Source: Vibrio sp. SCSIO 43136
GTDB taxonomy: Bacteria; Pseudomonadota; Gammaproteobacteria; Enterobacterales; Vibrionaceae
DNA: 64,000 nucleotides
Direction: 5' to 3'
Assembly: GCF_023716565.1 (NCBI RefSeq)
Contig: NZ_CP071848.1
Location: forward strand, 3,038,001 to 3,102,000
Shown here: positions 19,951 through 30,410 of the stretch, piece after piece
Layout: the number at the start of each line of letters is the position of its first letter
Numbering within the stretch: position 1 is the stretch's first letter
Made by a program: the position numbers and the translations under genes
Notes under the pieces: generated by a model
Told to the model about the DNA's origin: nothing
Seen by the model: the letters and a program-made list of their open reading frames with translations, nothing else
The model's database searches: none

Positions 19951-20111
19951 GGGAATTCACATTAAATATTCATACGTCACCACACATTTAAGTCATTTAA
20001 ATACAGCAACTTAACTCAAATAGATCATGATGATCTTTGATCAAAATTAGATCATGCCATGTGGAAAAGTTATTGAAGGAAACCTTACATCGCTCCCAAA
20101 AATCTGCAAGC

Positions 20112-20299
20112 AAAAAAAAAGCGACATCATAAGATGTCGCTTAGCATAGTGGGCACAACCATATTAAAAATATCGTTAGCCGAAAAGCTAAAATACACTG
20201 GAAGCAATGTGAGCAATGTCGTGTCATTCAAGAATTCGTCAAAAGTCCATTTGAAATGCCTTGGCAAAACTTGCGGGCTTTTGTCTTGTTCCCTAAGAC
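20112..20299 (-). ncRNA. ryhB: RyhB-type iron-responsive small RNA
   Basis: The minus strand of 20197-20225 reads as the conserved RyhB core (GACACGACATTGCTCACATT then GCTTCCAGT). It ends at a strong terminator: stem GCGACATC/GATGTCGC (20121-20140) followed by nine Ts. A promoter (-35 TTGATC at 20329-20334, -10 ATTATT at 20306-20311) sits inside Fur-box-like sequence. The inferred RNA is about 190 bases, long as in V. cholerae (about 215) rather than 90 as in E. coli. RyhB pairs with mRNAs of iron-using proteins when iron is scarce. The location near polA also fits V. cholerae. The 5' end is an estimate. Confidence 0.92.
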
Positions 20300-20304
20300 G
20301 GCTT

Positions 20305-20361
20305 AAATAATAACAATTCTCACTTAGAGATCAAGAGGTAAATGATAATTTTTCTCATTTA
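20305..20361 (-). promoter_or_regulatory. ryhB promoter with Fur-box-like repeats
   Basis: The minus strand carries TTGATC and ATTATT with 17-base spacing. Two imperfect Fur-type sequences overlap it: GAGAATTGTTATTATTT around the -10, and AAATGAGAAAAATTATCATTT just upstream (about 20341-20361). Repression by Fur-iron is the expected control. Confidence 0.7.
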
Positions 20362-20799
20362 ATTTTTATGAAGGTGTTTTTTAAACCAGATCCTGGATTC
20401 AATTTCAGGCACTTTGGGTTCAAAATCATCAATCATGTAGCTGTTTTTTATAAGAAATCTTAGCATGTTGCCAAATTGATTGCGCGACTTAACCTTGAGC
20501 GTTTTATAGCCTCTTTTCATTACCCACTGTTCTTGGTAATCAAGCAAAGCCTGGGCTGTACCCTGTTTGCGTCCAATTGGAGCCACACCGCCAAACCAAC
20601 TGTAGTAAGTATTGTTGTCTAAAGCATATCCAATTTTAAAGCCAATCAGTTCCCCTTCGAGCTCTGCGACTAACACTAAGGCATCGTCAAACCGCTCAAT
20701 TCGACTGGCTAAACTGGTGACAGTCTCTTTGGTCACAAACTCCGGAATAGCATTCACCACCTGCACACACTCTTGTAAGGTCCCGACTCGAATTTTCAT
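20359..20799 (-). CDS. GNAT-family N-acetyltransferase
   Basis: The 146-residue protein has the GNAT fold order: an N-terminal helix pair, LVLVAELEGELIGFKIGYAL (strands 2-4), then an acetyl-CoA-binding region with GRKQGTAQALLDYQEQW in the motif A position and KTLKVKSRNQFGNMLRFLIKNSY after it. The substrate is unknown. I chose the ATG at 20799; an upstream in-frame ATG at 20853 would place the N-terminus over the hemB terminator. It lies between hemB and ryhB, where V. cholerae also has small uncharacterised genes. Confidence 0.85.
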   Translation of the reverse strand: MKIRVGTLQECVQVVNAIPEFVTKETVTSLASRIERFDDALVLVAELEGELIGFKIGYALDNNTYYSWFGGVAPIGRKQGTAQALLDYQEQWVMKRGYKTLKVKSRNQFGNMLRFLIKNSYMIDDFEPKVPEIESRIWFKKHLHKN

Positions 20800-20824
20800 G
20801 GTTATTTCTCTATTGGATAAAAAC

Positions 20825-20850
20825 AAAAAGCTGGGCGAACCCAGCTTTTT
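20825..20850 (-). terminator. Rho-independent terminator of hemB
   Basis: AAAAAGCTGGG and CCCAGCTTTTT form a perfect 11-base stem with loop CGAA. It lies 19 bases past the hemB stop and, being symmetrical, could work on both strands. Confidence 0.92.
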
Positions 20851-20868
20851 CATTGAACTTATAAGGAT

Positions 20869-22020
<1,152 letters not shown>

Positions 22021-22084
22021 CTACAGGATGTTCATCGAATCACGTTATACTGTGCACTCATCCAACCCATTACCGAGATTGACC

Positions 22085-22846
22085 ATGATTGATACCCACG
22101 CCCATATCTACGCTGCTGAATTTGATAATGACCGAGATGAGATGGTGCAAAGAGCCAAACAGCAAGGGATCGAAAAAATCATCATGCCAAATATCGATTT
22201 GGAATCGATAGAACCGATGCTCGCAACCCAAGCGGCTTACCCTGAACTGTGTCACTCCACGCTTGGTCTGCATCCTTGTTATGTCGATGGGGATGTGGAT
22301 ACTGTGCTTGCGAAACTGCGACCAATGTTCGAGCAGGGCAGTTTTATCGCTGTCGGAGAGATCGGTATCGATCTGTATTGGGATAAAACCTTTAAAGCCC
22401 AGCAGGAGCACGCTTTTGTCACTCAGCTGCAGTGGGCGAAAGAGCTAGACCTTCCAGTAATTATTCATACTCGTGATTCAATTGAAGAGACACTGGCACT
22501 GCTCAAAACCGTTCAAGACGGCTCGCTACGTGGGGTATTTCACTGCTTTGGCGGCAGCTTAGCGGAAGCGAATGCCATTATTGAACTTGGGTTCCACTTG
22601 GGCCTTGGCGGTGTCACTACCTTCAAAAATGGGGGGATGGACAAAGTAGTTCCCGAGCTAGACATCAACTGGCTAATCTTGGAGACCGACTGTCCTTACC
22701 TAGCCCCTGTGCCTCATCGCGGTAAACGTAATGAACCTGCTTATGTCAGCTTAGTGGCACAAAAAATTGCGGAATACATAGGTGTACCTGTCGATGATGT
22801 AGTTGCAAAAACCACCTACAATGCTCGCCAGCTGTTTAATATTTGA
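22085..22846 (+). CDS. TatD-family metal-dependent hydrolase
   Basis: The 253-residue protein has the TatD TIM-barrel metal ligands: DTHAH at residues 3-7, GEIGIDLYWD, IIHTRDS, FHCFGG and ETDCPYLAP. Family members are magnesium-dependent 3'-5' DNases linked to DNA repair and turnover. The ATG at 22085 starts directly at the HxH motif as expected; an upstream in-frame ATG at 21929 would read through the hemB 5' region. It lies next to tatC and convergent with it, a conserved neighbourhood, but it is not part of the Tat machinery. Whether it is orthologous to E. coli TatD or to another paralogue is not clear, so no symbol is given. Confidence 0.9.
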   Translation: MIDTHAHIYAAEFDNDRDEMVQRAKQQGIEKIIMPNIDLESIEPMLATQAAYPELCHSTLGLHPCYVDGDVDTVLAKLRPMFEQGSFIAVGEIGIDLYWDKTFKAQQEHAFVTQLQWAKELDLPVIIHTRDSIEETLALLKTVQDGSLRGVFHCFGGSLAEANAIIELGFHLGLGGVTTFKNGGMDKVVPELDINWLILETDCPYLAPVPHRGKRNEPAYVSLVAQKIAEYIGVPVDDVVAKTTYNARQLFNI

Positions 22847-22986
22847 GAGCTAAGTTACTATTGATAAATCTAACAAAGCCAATGAAATCATTGTAAAAAT
22901 TAATGGGTTTTTACAAAATTCATTTTAAATTGCTATGAGCACGGTTTAATATGCATATCATTTTCTATGAGTTGAAGAGGTATCAT

Positions 22987-23109
22987 ATGAACGGCTGCAA
23001 GCACAACTCCCACTTGGTTCGTCGAAAACGAACACTTTGGGAGCGCCTTTTGAGGGTTAAAGAAGTTTACATTTGTCAAAATTGCGGGCAAGAAATCACT
23101 GTTAAATAG
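22987..23109 (+). CDS. Small basic protein with a CxxC knuckle (40 residues)
   Basis: A short frame starts at ATG 22987 behind a good ribosome-binding site (GAAGAGG, 6 bases upstream). It encodes a very basic peptide beginning MNGCKHNSHLVRRKR and ending with a CQNCGQE knuckle. Two cysteines or a Cys/His pair (C4, H6) plus CxxC could bind zinc. It is followed at once by a strong hairpin terminator, supporting a real transcription unit. I do not recognise it; the function is unknown. Confidence 0.65.
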   Translation: MNGCKHNSHLVRRKRTLWERLLRVKEVYICQNCGQEITVK

Positions 23110-23138
23110 AAAATGGGCACCTTGTGGTGCCCATTTTT
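23110..23138. terminator. Bidirectional terminator between the 40-residue gene and tatC
   Basis: AAATGGGCACC and GGTGCCCATTT form an 11-base stem around TTGT, with Ts on both sides. It can end transcription of both converging genes. Confidence 0.92.
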
Positions 23139-23142
23139 AGTT

Positions 23143-23898
23143 CTAATCTTGTTCCTGTTCTTCTTGCTCTTCCTGATCTCGCCTAGTGTAGAAACGAGCA
23201 AAGAACAGCCCAACTTCAAACAGTAGGCACATAGGAATAGCGAGCAAGGTTTGCGAAATCATGTCTGGAGGCGTGAGCAACATGCCGACAATAAAAGCCG
23301 CCACGACAATATATGGACGTTTTGCTTTTAAGCTCTGAACATCCGTCGCACCAGTCCAACACAACAAAATGATGGCGACGGGTACTTCAAATGCGATACC
23401 AAATGCCATAAACAGGGCTAGTACAAAATCTAAGTAGCTTGAAATATCAGTTGCAAATTCAACGCCACCTAAAGAGATAGCGGTGAAAAAGCTAAACACC
23501 AGTGGAAATACCACAAAGTACGCAAATGCCACACCGCAGTAAAATAACAGTGAGCTTGAGAACATCAGTGGCATGATCAAGCGCCGTTCGTGCTTGTAGA
23601 GCCCAGGGGCTACGAATGCCCAAATTTGGTACAAGATCATTGGCACCGCCACAAACACCGATGCCACCAAAGTCAGCTTCAATGGGGTGAAAAATGGCGA
23701 CGCAACGTCTGTTGCGATCATGGTAGCGCCTTCTGGCAAGCGCTCAATTAATGGTGATGAGACAAACTCATAGATGTCACCAGAAAACCAAATCAATGCC
23801 AAGAACACCACCATCACAGCGCCTAAGGCTTTAAGAAGACGGTTTCTCAGTTCAATCAGGTGTGCAAGTAGTGGTTGTGTCTGCTCTGCAGTAGACAT
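23143..23898 (-). CDS. tatC: Sec-independent protein translocase TatC
   Basis: TatC is the multispanning inner-membrane receptor for twin-arginine signal peptides. The 251 residues show the conserved N-terminus [13 protein letters not shown], six hydrophobic helices, the periplasmic-loop FxxPL (PFFTPLKLT) and [16 protein letters not shown]. An acidic tail ends the protein. I chose ATG 23898 because TGAGGA precedes it; an ATG at 23928 is less likely. It follows tatB after a 77-base gap with two hairpins. Confidence 0.97.
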   Translation of the reverse strand: MSTAEQTQPLLAHLIELRNRLLKALGAVMVVFLALIWFSGDIYEFVSSPLIERLPEGATMIATDVASPFFTPLKLTLVASVFVAVPMILYQIWAFVAPGLYKHERRLIMPLMFSSSLLFYCGVAFAYFVVFPLVFSFFTAISLGGVEFATDISSYLDFVLALFMAFGIAFEVPVAIILLCWTGATDVQSLKAKRPYIVVAAFIVGMLLTPPDMISQTLLAIPMCLLFEVGLFFARFYTRRDQEEQEEQEQD

Positions 23899-23918
23899 AA
23901 TGTTCCTCAACCAAATGT

Positions 23919-23943
23919 AAAGCGGCACACGATGCGCCGCTTT
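23919..23943 (-). other. Intra-operon hairpin between tatB and tatC
   Basis: AAAGCGGC and GCCGCTTT form an 8-base stem (extendable to 11 with a G-T pair) just before the tatC ribosome-binding site. A second hairpin CACCTC/GAGGTG sits at 23960-23974, beside the tatB stop. It may be a partial terminator or mRNA stabiliser. Confidence 0.6.
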
Positions 23944-23975
23944 TTAACTCAAGCTTTGTCACCTCAACGAGGTGG

Positions 23976-24314
23976 TTAGTCAGCTTGCTTTGAAGAAGGC
24001 TTGTTTGACTCTGAATCGCTACTAGCGTACGGACGCTGCACGTCTTGGGCCGCTTTTTTCAACTCATCAACCGACGCCTTTAAGTCAGGTGACAAATCTT
24101 CCATGCCCATTTTTTCCGCTTTGCGTAGGTTTTCTTGCAGCTCTTGCACTTTCAACTCATGTGAAAGCTCGTCCTTCACATTATTCGCCATGCTTTTCGC
24201 CGCCCCAACAAATCGTGACACGTTACGAATGGCGACAGGAAGACGCTCAGGGCCAAGTACAACTAAGCCGACAACGGAAATCAGGATCAGCTCCCAGAAA
24301 CCGATATCAAACAC
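23976..24314 (-). CDS. tatB: Sec-independent protein translocase TatB
   Basis: TatB joins TatC in the substrate receptor complex. The 112 residues have the short N-terminal membrane helix [20 protein letters not shown], the hinge GPERLP, an amphipathic helix ([23 protein letters not shown]) and a charged disordered tail. The Glu at residue 8 is typical of TatB rather than TatA. It starts 3 bases after tatA. Confidence 0.97.
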   Translation of the reverse strand: MFDIGFWELILISVVGLVVLGPERLPVAIRNVSRFVGAAKSMANNVKDELSHELKVQELQENLRKAEKMGMEDLSPDLKASVDELKKAAQDVQRPYASSDSESNKPSSKQAD

Positions 24315-24317
24315 AGC

Positions 24318-24566
24318 TTACGCCTGCTCTTTGTCTTTCTTGCTGTCTGTCGATTCAGCTTGAGCCGACTTTTGCTCGATGTTCTTTTGTTCGAAATCAG
24401 CGTCTTTCTTATCTGACTTGTCTGATTCGTCTTCATTCATCGCTTTCTTGAAGCCTTTTACTGCACCGCCAAGATCGCCACCAATGTTGCGAAGTTTCTT
24501 AGTACCAAATAGTAAAATGACGATAACGGCAATGATCAACAGTTGCCAAATACTGATTCCACCCAT
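24318..24566 (-). CDS. tatA: Sec-independent protein translocase TatA
   Basis: TatA oligomerises to form the Tat transport pathway. The 82 residues show the N-terminal helix [16 protein letters not shown], the hinge FGTKKL, the amphipathic helix [18 protein letters not shown] and a long acidic and lysine-rich tail. It is the first tat gene, about 140 bases downstream of ubiB on the same strand. Confidence 0.97.
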   Translation of the reverse strand: MGGISIWQLLIIAVIVILLFGTKKLRNIGGDLGGAVKGFKKAMNEDESDKSDKKDADFEQKNIEQKSAQAESTDSKKDKEQA

Positions 24567-24707
24567 GTGTTTCTCTTTCCTCGGGATATGACGATTAGGT
24601 TACATTACATCAATTGACTGCTTAAGACTGTGAATTAAACGCCAGTAATAGCGTCAAAAACGGTCTACAGACACTTATCCAGCCATCAACAATGACGTGA
24701 TAGGCAA

Positions 24708-26342
24708 TTAACGGCTTAATTTACGCCAGCTAAGTAACCAAAATATGACACCCAGGCCACTTGGTACACTTGCAGCGATTAAATCACCGGTCGTAAATAA
24801 TATGGCACCGCACACAATCAGTGTGGCGCCGATGCCAAACAAAAACCTTGCGGTTGCTTGTTGGCGTTTCGATTCTCGATAACCTTGATAGAGGTTATCC
24901 AAGCGCTGATTTAAATTACGCCCTTGCTTTAGACTGTCGTAAAGCATTTCTGGCAACTCTGGCAGCTTTTCCGCCCAGAATGGCGCTCTATCTTTAACAG
25001 CATTAATCACCGCTTGCGGGCCGACTTGATTAGCCATCCATTTCTCTAGGAAAGGTTTTGCCGTTTCCCATAAATCAAGCTGAGGATACAACTGTCGACC
25101 TAAGCCTTCAACGTAAAGCAGCGTTTTCTGCAACAGAACCAGCTGTGGCTGTACTTCCATGTTGAAACGGCGTGCCGTATTGAACAGATTCAGCAGCACG
25201 TGACCAAATGAAATTTCACACAGCGGTTTGGCAAAAATGGGCTCACACACCATACGAATGGCGAACTCAAATTCCTGCACATTGGTATCTGCTGGTACCC
25301 AGCCAGAATCTACGTGAAGCTGCGCCACTTTGTTGTAGTCACGGTTGAAGAAGGCGAGGAAGTTTTCCGCCAGATAGCGCTTATCTTCTCCATTTAAAGT
25401 GCCGACAATGCCGCAATCCAAGCCAATCCACATTGGATTTTCTGGATGTTCCGGCTTAACGAATACGTTACCCGGATGCATATCTGCATGGAAAAAGCTG
25501 TCGCGAAATACTTGGGTAAAGAAAACACTCACCCCACGTTCCGCTAAGAGCTTCATATTGGTGCCATTGGCTTTGAGCGCTTCAATGTCGGAAACCTGTA
25601 TGCCGTAGATTCGCTCCGATACCATCAACTCTTCGGAGCTAAGATCGGTAATCACTTCCGGCACGTAAAGCTCTTCGCTGCCTTCAAAGTTTCTTCGCAG
25701 TTGAATCGCATTCGCCGCTTCACGGCGTAAATCCAGCTCATCCAGCAGAGTCTTTTCGTATTCGCGAACCACTTCGACAGGCTTTAAACGACGAGCTTCA
25801 GGCAAGGCTTTAGCGACAATTCTTGCCATGCGATACATTAACTTAAGGTCTGCACTGATCACAGGTTTAATGTCAGGACGAATGATCTTAAGCACCACTT
25901 CTCGACCGTTCTCTTTCAAAGTAGCGGTATGCACTTGAGCGATAGAAGCCGATGCAAGCGGCTCGATATCAAAATCGTCAAACCAAGTCTCGAGAGTTCC
26001 GCCTAGTGCTTTTTCCATCTGCTGCTTAGCAAGTGCGCCATCAAATGGAGCAACTTGGTCTTGCAACATTGCTAGCTGATCAGCGATATGCGGAGGAAAC
26101 AGGTCTCGGCGAGTCGACATCATCTGGCCAAACTTAATCCATACCGGACCAAGCGACTGAAGCGCTAAGCGCAGACGCTCACCAAGCGGTTTATCTTGAT
26201 GACAATTTTGAATCCAAAACAGACCCTTGCGAGCCAGTAGTGGGGTACGAGTTAAGTGGTGTTCTGGCAGCATTTCATCCAGACCATACTCGAGCAAAAC
26301 TTTGGTGATGCGGTATAAACGGCGCAGTTCGGTTGGGGTCAT
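24708..26342 (-). CDS. ubiB: Ubiquinone biosynthesis atypical kinase UbiB
   Basis: UbiB is an ADCK/ABC1-type atypical kinase-ATPase required for ubiquinone synthesis, probably helping extract or present lipid intermediates. The 544 residues match the family. Visible are the KxGQ motif ([27 protein letters not shown]), the Ala-rich nucleotide loop (ASASIAQVH), the DMHPGNVFV catalytic segment, and two C-terminal membrane helices. Its start overlaps the ubiJ stop by 4 bases, so ubiE-ubiJ-ubiB form one unit leading to tatABC. Confidence 0.97.
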   Translation of the reverse strand: MTPTELRRLYRITKVLLEYGLDEMLPEHHLTRTPLLARKGLFWIQNCHQDKPLGERLRLALQSLGPVWIKFGQMMSTRRDLFPPHIADQLAMLQDQVAPFDGALAKQQMEKALGGTLETWFDDFDIEPLASASIAQVHTATLKENGREVVLKIIRPDIKPVISADLKLMYRMARIVAKALPEARRLKPVEVVREYEKTLLDELDLRREAANAIQLRRNFEGSEELYVPEVITDLSSEELMVSERIYGIQVSDIEALKANGTNMKLLAERGVSVFFTQVFRDSFFHADMHPGNVFVKPEHPENPMWIGLDCGIVGTLNGEDKRYLAENFLAFFNRDYNKVAQLHVDSGWVPADTNVQEFEFAIRMVCEPIFAKPLCEISFGHVLLNLFNTARRFNMEVQPQLVLLQKTLLYVEGLGRQLYPQLDLWETAKPFLEKWMANQVGPQAVINAVKDRAPFWAEKLPELPEMLYDSLKQGRNLNQRLDNLYQGYRESKRQQATARFLFGIGATLIVCGAILFTTGDLIAASVPSGLGVIFWLLSWRKLSR

Positions 26343-26944
26343 ACCTTCTCCACCAGCGCTTGTATACGAGCTTCGATTTGGTTGGCTTGGCTACGCAAGT
26401 CATCAACCTGATCACAAAAATGAGCAATTTCGAGTGCTGGCGGGGCAAGACGCCACTCTTCTGTCACCGCTTGCGCAAGGTGTCTATGCTTACGCATGGC
26501 ACTGTTTTTTACCCACTGAGCAGTATTCTTAGCACCGGAGACCAAGGTGTGCGCTACCACATCGCCCGTGACTCTTGAGAGCCACTCTTCGATATCTGGC
26601 TTTGCATCAGCCAGCAATTGGGAAAACGCTTGAGCCAGCTGAATATCCCCTTCAAGCACCAGTTTATCTTGCTTGATCAATTGGGTAATGTTGGCCTGAT
26701 CGCGCAGCGCTGGCAAAGTTTCTAGTTTCAACGACAAAAAGCAATCGGGATTGCCTTCGTATTGTGCTAACACATCAACTTGTTGGCTGAACACAAAGGT
26801 CAGTTTTTTTGAAAACTCTTGCAGCTCAACTTGAATCACTTTGCCCTTCAAACGTCCAAGGCGACGCACTAATGCTGGGTCGTCTTGGATAAGAAGGTTC
26901 AGGCTTGACTCAATCGCCGCCGTCACTAATGGATCAAATGGCAT
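26339..26944 (-). CDS. ubiJ: Ubiquinone biosynthesis accessory factor UbiJ
   Basis: UbiJ carries an SCP2 lipid-binding domain and, with UbiK, scaffolds the soluble ubiquinone-synthesis complex. The 201 residues begin [19 protein letters not shown], continue with the SCP2 fold and end in a coiled coil ([23 protein letters not shown]). I chose ATG 26944 with GAGGT upstream rather than the GTG at 26950. It lies 7 bases after ubiE and overlaps ubiB. Confidence 0.94.
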   Translation of the reverse strand: MPFDPLVTAAIESSLNLLIQDDPALVRRLGRLKGKVIQVELQEFSKKLTFVFSQQVDVLAQYEGNPDCFLSLKLETLPALRDQANITQLIKQDKLVLEGDIQLAQAFSQLLADAKPDIEEWLSRVTGDVVAHTLVSGAKNTAQWVKNSAMRKHRHLAQAVTEEWRLAPPALEIAHFCDQVDDLRSQANQIEARIQALVEKV

Positions 26945-26951
26945 GAGCACC

Positions 26952-27713
26952 TCAGAATTTATAACCGCGGTGCAGCGCCACTATGCCACCCGTTAGATTG
27001 TAATAACTGGTCTTTTCAAACCCAGCGTTATCCATCATGCCTTGCAAGGTGTCTTGGTCTGGGTGCATGCGAATAGATTCCGCAAGGTAGCGATAACTTT
27101 CGGCATCATTGGCTACCAGCTCACCCATTTTTGGCAACAGGTGGAACGAGTAGGCGTCGTAGATTTTTGATAATGGCTCAAGAATTGGCTTAGAAAACTC
27201 TAGTACTAACAGGCGACCACCTGGCTTAAGAACGCGGAACATCGAACGCAGAGCTTTATCTTTGTCGGTCACGTTACGTAGGCAGAAACTGATAGTGATA
27301 CAGTCAAAATAATCGTCAGGGAATGGTAGCTCTTCAGCATTGGCTTGCACGTAATGTACGTTGCCCACAATGCCACTATCTCTTAGCTTGTCGCGACCAA
27401 CATTGAGCATTGAATTGTTGATGTCAGCGAGGATCACATGGCCTTTTTCACCCACGATGCGTGAGAATTTAGCCGTTAGGTCACCCGTACCACCACCAAG
27501 GTCAAGCACACGTTGTCCTGGACGAACGCCGCTACAATCAATGGTGAAACGCTTCCAAAGACGGTGTACGCCACCCGACATCAAATCATTCATAATGTCG
27601 TATTTTGCAGCTACTGAGTGAAAAACCTCAGCTACTTTCGCCACTTTTTCTTCTTTGGCGACGGTTTGGTAGCCAAAATGGGTAGTATCTTGTTGAGCGC
27701 TTACTTCTGTCAT
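26952..27713 (-). CDS. ubiE: Bifunctional demethylmenaquinone/2-methoxy-6-polyprenyl-benzoquinol methyltransferase UbiE
   Basis: UbiE C-methylates the quinone ring in both ubiquinone and menaquinone synthesis, using SAM. The 253 residues include the family signature [25 protein letters not shown], the SAM motif LDLGGGTGD, and [17 protein letters not shown]. It is the first gene of the ubiE-ubiJ-ubiB unit. Confidence 0.97.
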   Translation of the reverse strand: MTEVSAQQDTTHFGYQTVAKEEKVAKVAEVFHSVAAKYDIMNDLMSGGVHRLWKRFTIDCSGVRPGQRVLDLGGGTGDLTAKFSRIVGEKGHVILADINNSMLNVGRDKLRDSGIVGNVHYVQANAEELPFPDDYFDCITISFCLRNVTDKDKALRSMFRVLKPGGRLLVLEFSKPILEPLSKIYDAYSFHLLPKMGELVANDAESYRYLAESIRMHPDQDTLQGMMDNAGFEKTSYYNLTGGIVALHRGYKF

Positions 27714-27832
27714 CTTTTTTCCTTGTGAACAATCCAGCGGTCGGTGTTACCTCGCGACGAAGTCTTCCTTTTGTTTGACTCTTTATCGAGAAAACTCACC
27801 TGAGATAAAACAACGCATTGATGGAATTGCGG

Positions 27833-29335
27833 TTAGTCTACTTTATCCTCAACCTCTTGTCTTTCGACCAATGCGTCATTTTGCGCCATGTCGAGCAAAG
27901 TCGGAGAAATCGAGCGTTTGACTTCAACCCCAAGTTCTTTAAAGGATTCCGCCTGACGCAAAACATTGCCTCGTCCAGTGGCTAATTTGTTCATCGAGCC
28001 TTGATAGGCTTGATTGGCTTTATCCAATGCGCCCCCAAGCGACTCCATATCATTTAAGAACAGGCGCAGCTTGTCATAGAGCTTGCTGGCGCGATCGGCA
28101 ATCACTTGGGCATTTTGATTCTGACGCTCATTGCGCCATAGATTATCTATGGTACGCAGTGCCACCAATAAAGTTGTCGGGCTCACCAAAATAATGTTTT
28201 GTTCTAGTGCATCATTGACCAGTTTCGGGTCAGCTTGAATCGCCAACTGGAATGCAGGTTCGACCGGTATAAACATCAGCACATAGTCTAGGCTAGTGAT
28301 GCCTTTTAGCTTGTGGTAATCCTTATGGCTCAAGCCTTTTATATGGGCTCGCATGGCATGTAAGTGCTCACTTAGTGCACGATCTTTTTGCTCATCTTGC
28401 TCGGCATTAAAGTAGCGTTCATAAGCAACTAAGGTCATTTTCGAGTCGACCACCACCTGCTTATTGCTCGGCAGTTCAACCACCACATCTGGCTGATAGC
28501 GCTTGCCAGCGTCATCTTGCAAGTTCACTTGGGTGTGATACTCATGCCCTTCACGTAAGCCAGACTCGGCTAACACTCTCGCCAGCACTACCTCACCCCA
28601 GTTACCTTGTTGTTTATTATCCCCTTTCAAGGCTTGGGTGAGATTTAGCGCTTCTTGCGCCATCTGCTCATTGAGCTTTTGCAAATTACGCACTTCATAA
28701 ATCAAGGCATGACGCTCTTTAGCTTCTTGCCCTAACCCATCAGAGACTTGTTTTTTAAAGCCTTCAATTTGCTCTTTAAGTGGCGTCAAAAGGCCATCTA
28801 AGCTTTGGCGGTTTTGCTGATCTACCTTGGCGGTTTTTGCTTCAAACAGTTGATTGGCAAGGTGCTCGAACTGCTGCTTCATACGTTGTTCGGCATTTTC
28901 CAATAAGGATAGCTTCTCGGCGCTGGCTATCTGCTCTTGTTCATGGCGAGCCTCTTGCTCACGACGCATTGCTTCGCTGTCTGCAAGCAGGCTTCGGGTT
29001 TGCTCTAGGGTTGAAGCAAGCTGCTGCTTTTCCTGCTTGAGGGTATCGAGGTAACGCAGCTTCTCCATCGCAGCCATCAAGCGGCCGTGTGATTGCTTGA
29101 GCTCATGGGCGGACTTGTCTCGCTCGTCATCCATTTGGTCCAGCTCAGCCTGCGCATCATTTAAGCGCTGCTCAGTTTGTCCCATGAGTTGCTGTTGGTG
29201 CTCTAACTGCTCTTGTAACAAGTGGTTTTGAGTCGATAACTTAAGCCGAACCCAACTGCCTACCACTAAACCGCCTAACGCAGCGCCTGTGGCTAACGAG
29301 ATAAGAATTTGCTGATTTTCAATCACCCATTGCAT
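27833..29335 (-). CDS. rmuC: DNA recombination protein RmuC
   Basis: RmuC limits recombination between short inverted repeats and is predicted to be nuclease-related. The 500 residues have an N-terminal membrane helix (about 8-26), a long coiled coil (about 30-220, Gln/Glu-rich) and the RmuC domain with GNWGEVVLARVLAESGLREG and PDVVVELPSNKQVVVDSKM, which resembles a PD-(D/E)xK nuclease core. ATG 29335 is preferred with AGGTG upstream; an in-frame GTG lies at 29344. It precedes ubiE on the same strand, the usual order. Confidence 0.95.
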   Translation of the reverse strand: MQWVIENQQILISLATGAALGGLVVGSWVRLKLSTQNHLLQEQLEHQQQLMGQTEQRLNDAQAELDQMDDERDKSAHELKQSHGRLMAAMEKLRYLDTLKQEKQQLASTLEQTRSLLADSEAMRREQEARHEQEQIASAEKLSLLENAEQRMKQQFEHLANQLFEAKTAKVDQQNRQSLDGLLTPLKEQIEGFKKQVSDGLGQEAKERHALIYEVRNLQKLNEQMAQEALNLTQALKGDNKQQGNWGEVVLARVLAESGLREGHEYHTQVNLQDDAGKRYQPDVVVELPSNKQVVVDSKMTLVAYERYFNAEQDEQKDRALSEHLHAMRAHIKGLSHKDYHKLKGITSLDYVLMFIPVEPAFQLAIQADPKLVNDALEQNIILVSPTTLLVALRTIDNLWRNERQNQNAQVIADRASKLYDKLRLFLNDMESLGGALDKANQAYQGSMNKLATGRGNVLRQAESFKELGVEVKRSISPTLLDMAQNDALVERQEVEDKVD

Positions 29336-29463
29336 TGGCAACACCTAATACGATTTTTGATATAAAAATAGTATTTACATACTGGATAAATGTCCAGTTT
29401 TTACCTCGGGTAATGGCGGCTATATTGTGCCCAGTTTCCCCATTAAATTAGGCTGTTATCACT

Positions 29464-30366
29464 ATGAATGAACGTCGTGCGTTAGGGTTTGGCATCAGTG
29501 CTGTACTCTTGTGGTCCACGGTAGCTACGGCTTTCAAGCTCACCTTGGCCGAGCTGACTCCAGTGCAAATGCTCACAGCAGCCAGTGTCGTGTCTGCTAT
29601 CGCACTGTTAGTTATTTGCGCCGTTCAAGGCAAGCTATCTCAACTTGGCAGCACGTTTGCCTCCAATCCCGGTTATTACCTGCTACTTGGACTGATCAAC
29701 CCGCTTGGGTATTACCTAATTTTGTTCAAAGCCTATGAACTGCTGCCCGCCTCTCAAGCTCAACCGCTCAACTACAGCTGGGCGATCACACTGACCTTAA
29801 TGGCCGCTCTGTTTTTGGGGCAAAAAATCCGTAAACAAGATTGGTTTGCTTGCGTACTCGGCTATCTGGGTGTGGTGGTGATCGCCACCAAAGGCAACCT
29901 ACTCGCCCTTGAGTTTGAAAGCCCAATGGGGGTTGGACTGGCCCTACTGTCGACCCTGCTCTGGGCCAGCTATTGGATTCTTAACACCAAAAACAAAGCC
30001 GACCCTGTGCTGGGTGTATTGCTTGGTTTCTTAGTTGCTCTACCATTTGCCTTCGCCATCGCTTGGTATGAAGGGGCAAGCTGGATTCAAATTAGCTGGA
30101 AAGGCTGGTTAGCGGTAAGCTACGTCGGCCTATTTGAAATGGGCGTCACCTTCGTACTCTGGCTATCAGCATTAAAGCTCACCAACAACACCGCCCGCAT
30201 CAGCAACCTGATCTTCACCTCGCCGTTTATCTCTTTGATGTTGCTTGCGACGATTATTGGGGAAGAAATTCACCCTTCGACTTTGGTGGGGTTAGGGTTG
30301 ATTGTGGCTGGGTTGTTGGTTCAGCAGCTTAAATCTAAGCCTACTCCTGAAGCGACGGCAAATTAG
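29464..30366 (+). CDS. DMT-superfamily (EamA) transporter
   Basis: The 300-residue protein is made of two EamA repeats with about ten transmembrane helices (for example GFGISAVLLWSTVATAFKL and GVGLALLSTLLWASYWILNT at the two repeat starts). The family exports or imports small metabolites such as amino acids; the substrate cannot be read from sequence. It is monocistronic, between rmuC (divergent) and a flavoprotein gene (convergent), with a shared hairpin terminator. Confidence 0.9.
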   Translation: MNERRALGFGISAVLLWSTVATAFKLTLAELTPVQMLTAASVVSAIALLVICAVQGKLSQLGSTFASNPGYYLLLGLINPLGYYLILFKAYELLPASQAQPLNYSWAITLTLMAALFLGQKIRKQDWFACVLGYLGVVVIATKGNLLALEFESPMGVGLALLSTLLWASYWILNTKNKADPVLGVLLGFLVALPFAFAIAWYEGASWIQISWKGWLAVSYVGLFEMGVTFVLWLSALKLTNNTARISNLIFTSPFISLMLLATIIGEEIHPSTLVGLGLIVAGLLVQQLKSKPTPEATAN

Positions 30367-30378
30367 TAATTACTATTA

Positions 30379-30404
30379 AAAAGGGAAGCCACAGGCTTCC
30401 CTTC
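30379..30404. terminator. Bidirectional terminator between the DMT and flavoprotein genes
   Basis: AAGGGAAGCC and GGCTTCCCTT form a perfect 10-base stem with loop ACA. A-rich and T-rich flanks allow both orientations. Confidence 0.88.
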
Positions 30405-30410
30405 TCTATC

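Larger units (their letters stand above)
19752..20111. other. polA upstream region: DnaA boxes, NtrC-like dyad and GATC cluster
   Basis: This AT-rich stretch has no gene. It contains two DnaA-type boxes (19918-19926 and 19942-19950), a TGCAC-N7-GTGCA dyad (19883-19899) and four GATC sites within 31 bases (20023, 20032, 20039, 20050). It must include the polA promoter, which I cannot place with confidence. Confidence 0.6.

Noticed and set aside
19883..20053. Replication origin
   Set aside because: Only two DnaA boxes and no DnaA-trio, iteron array or replication initiator gene; a regulatory region of polA is more likely.
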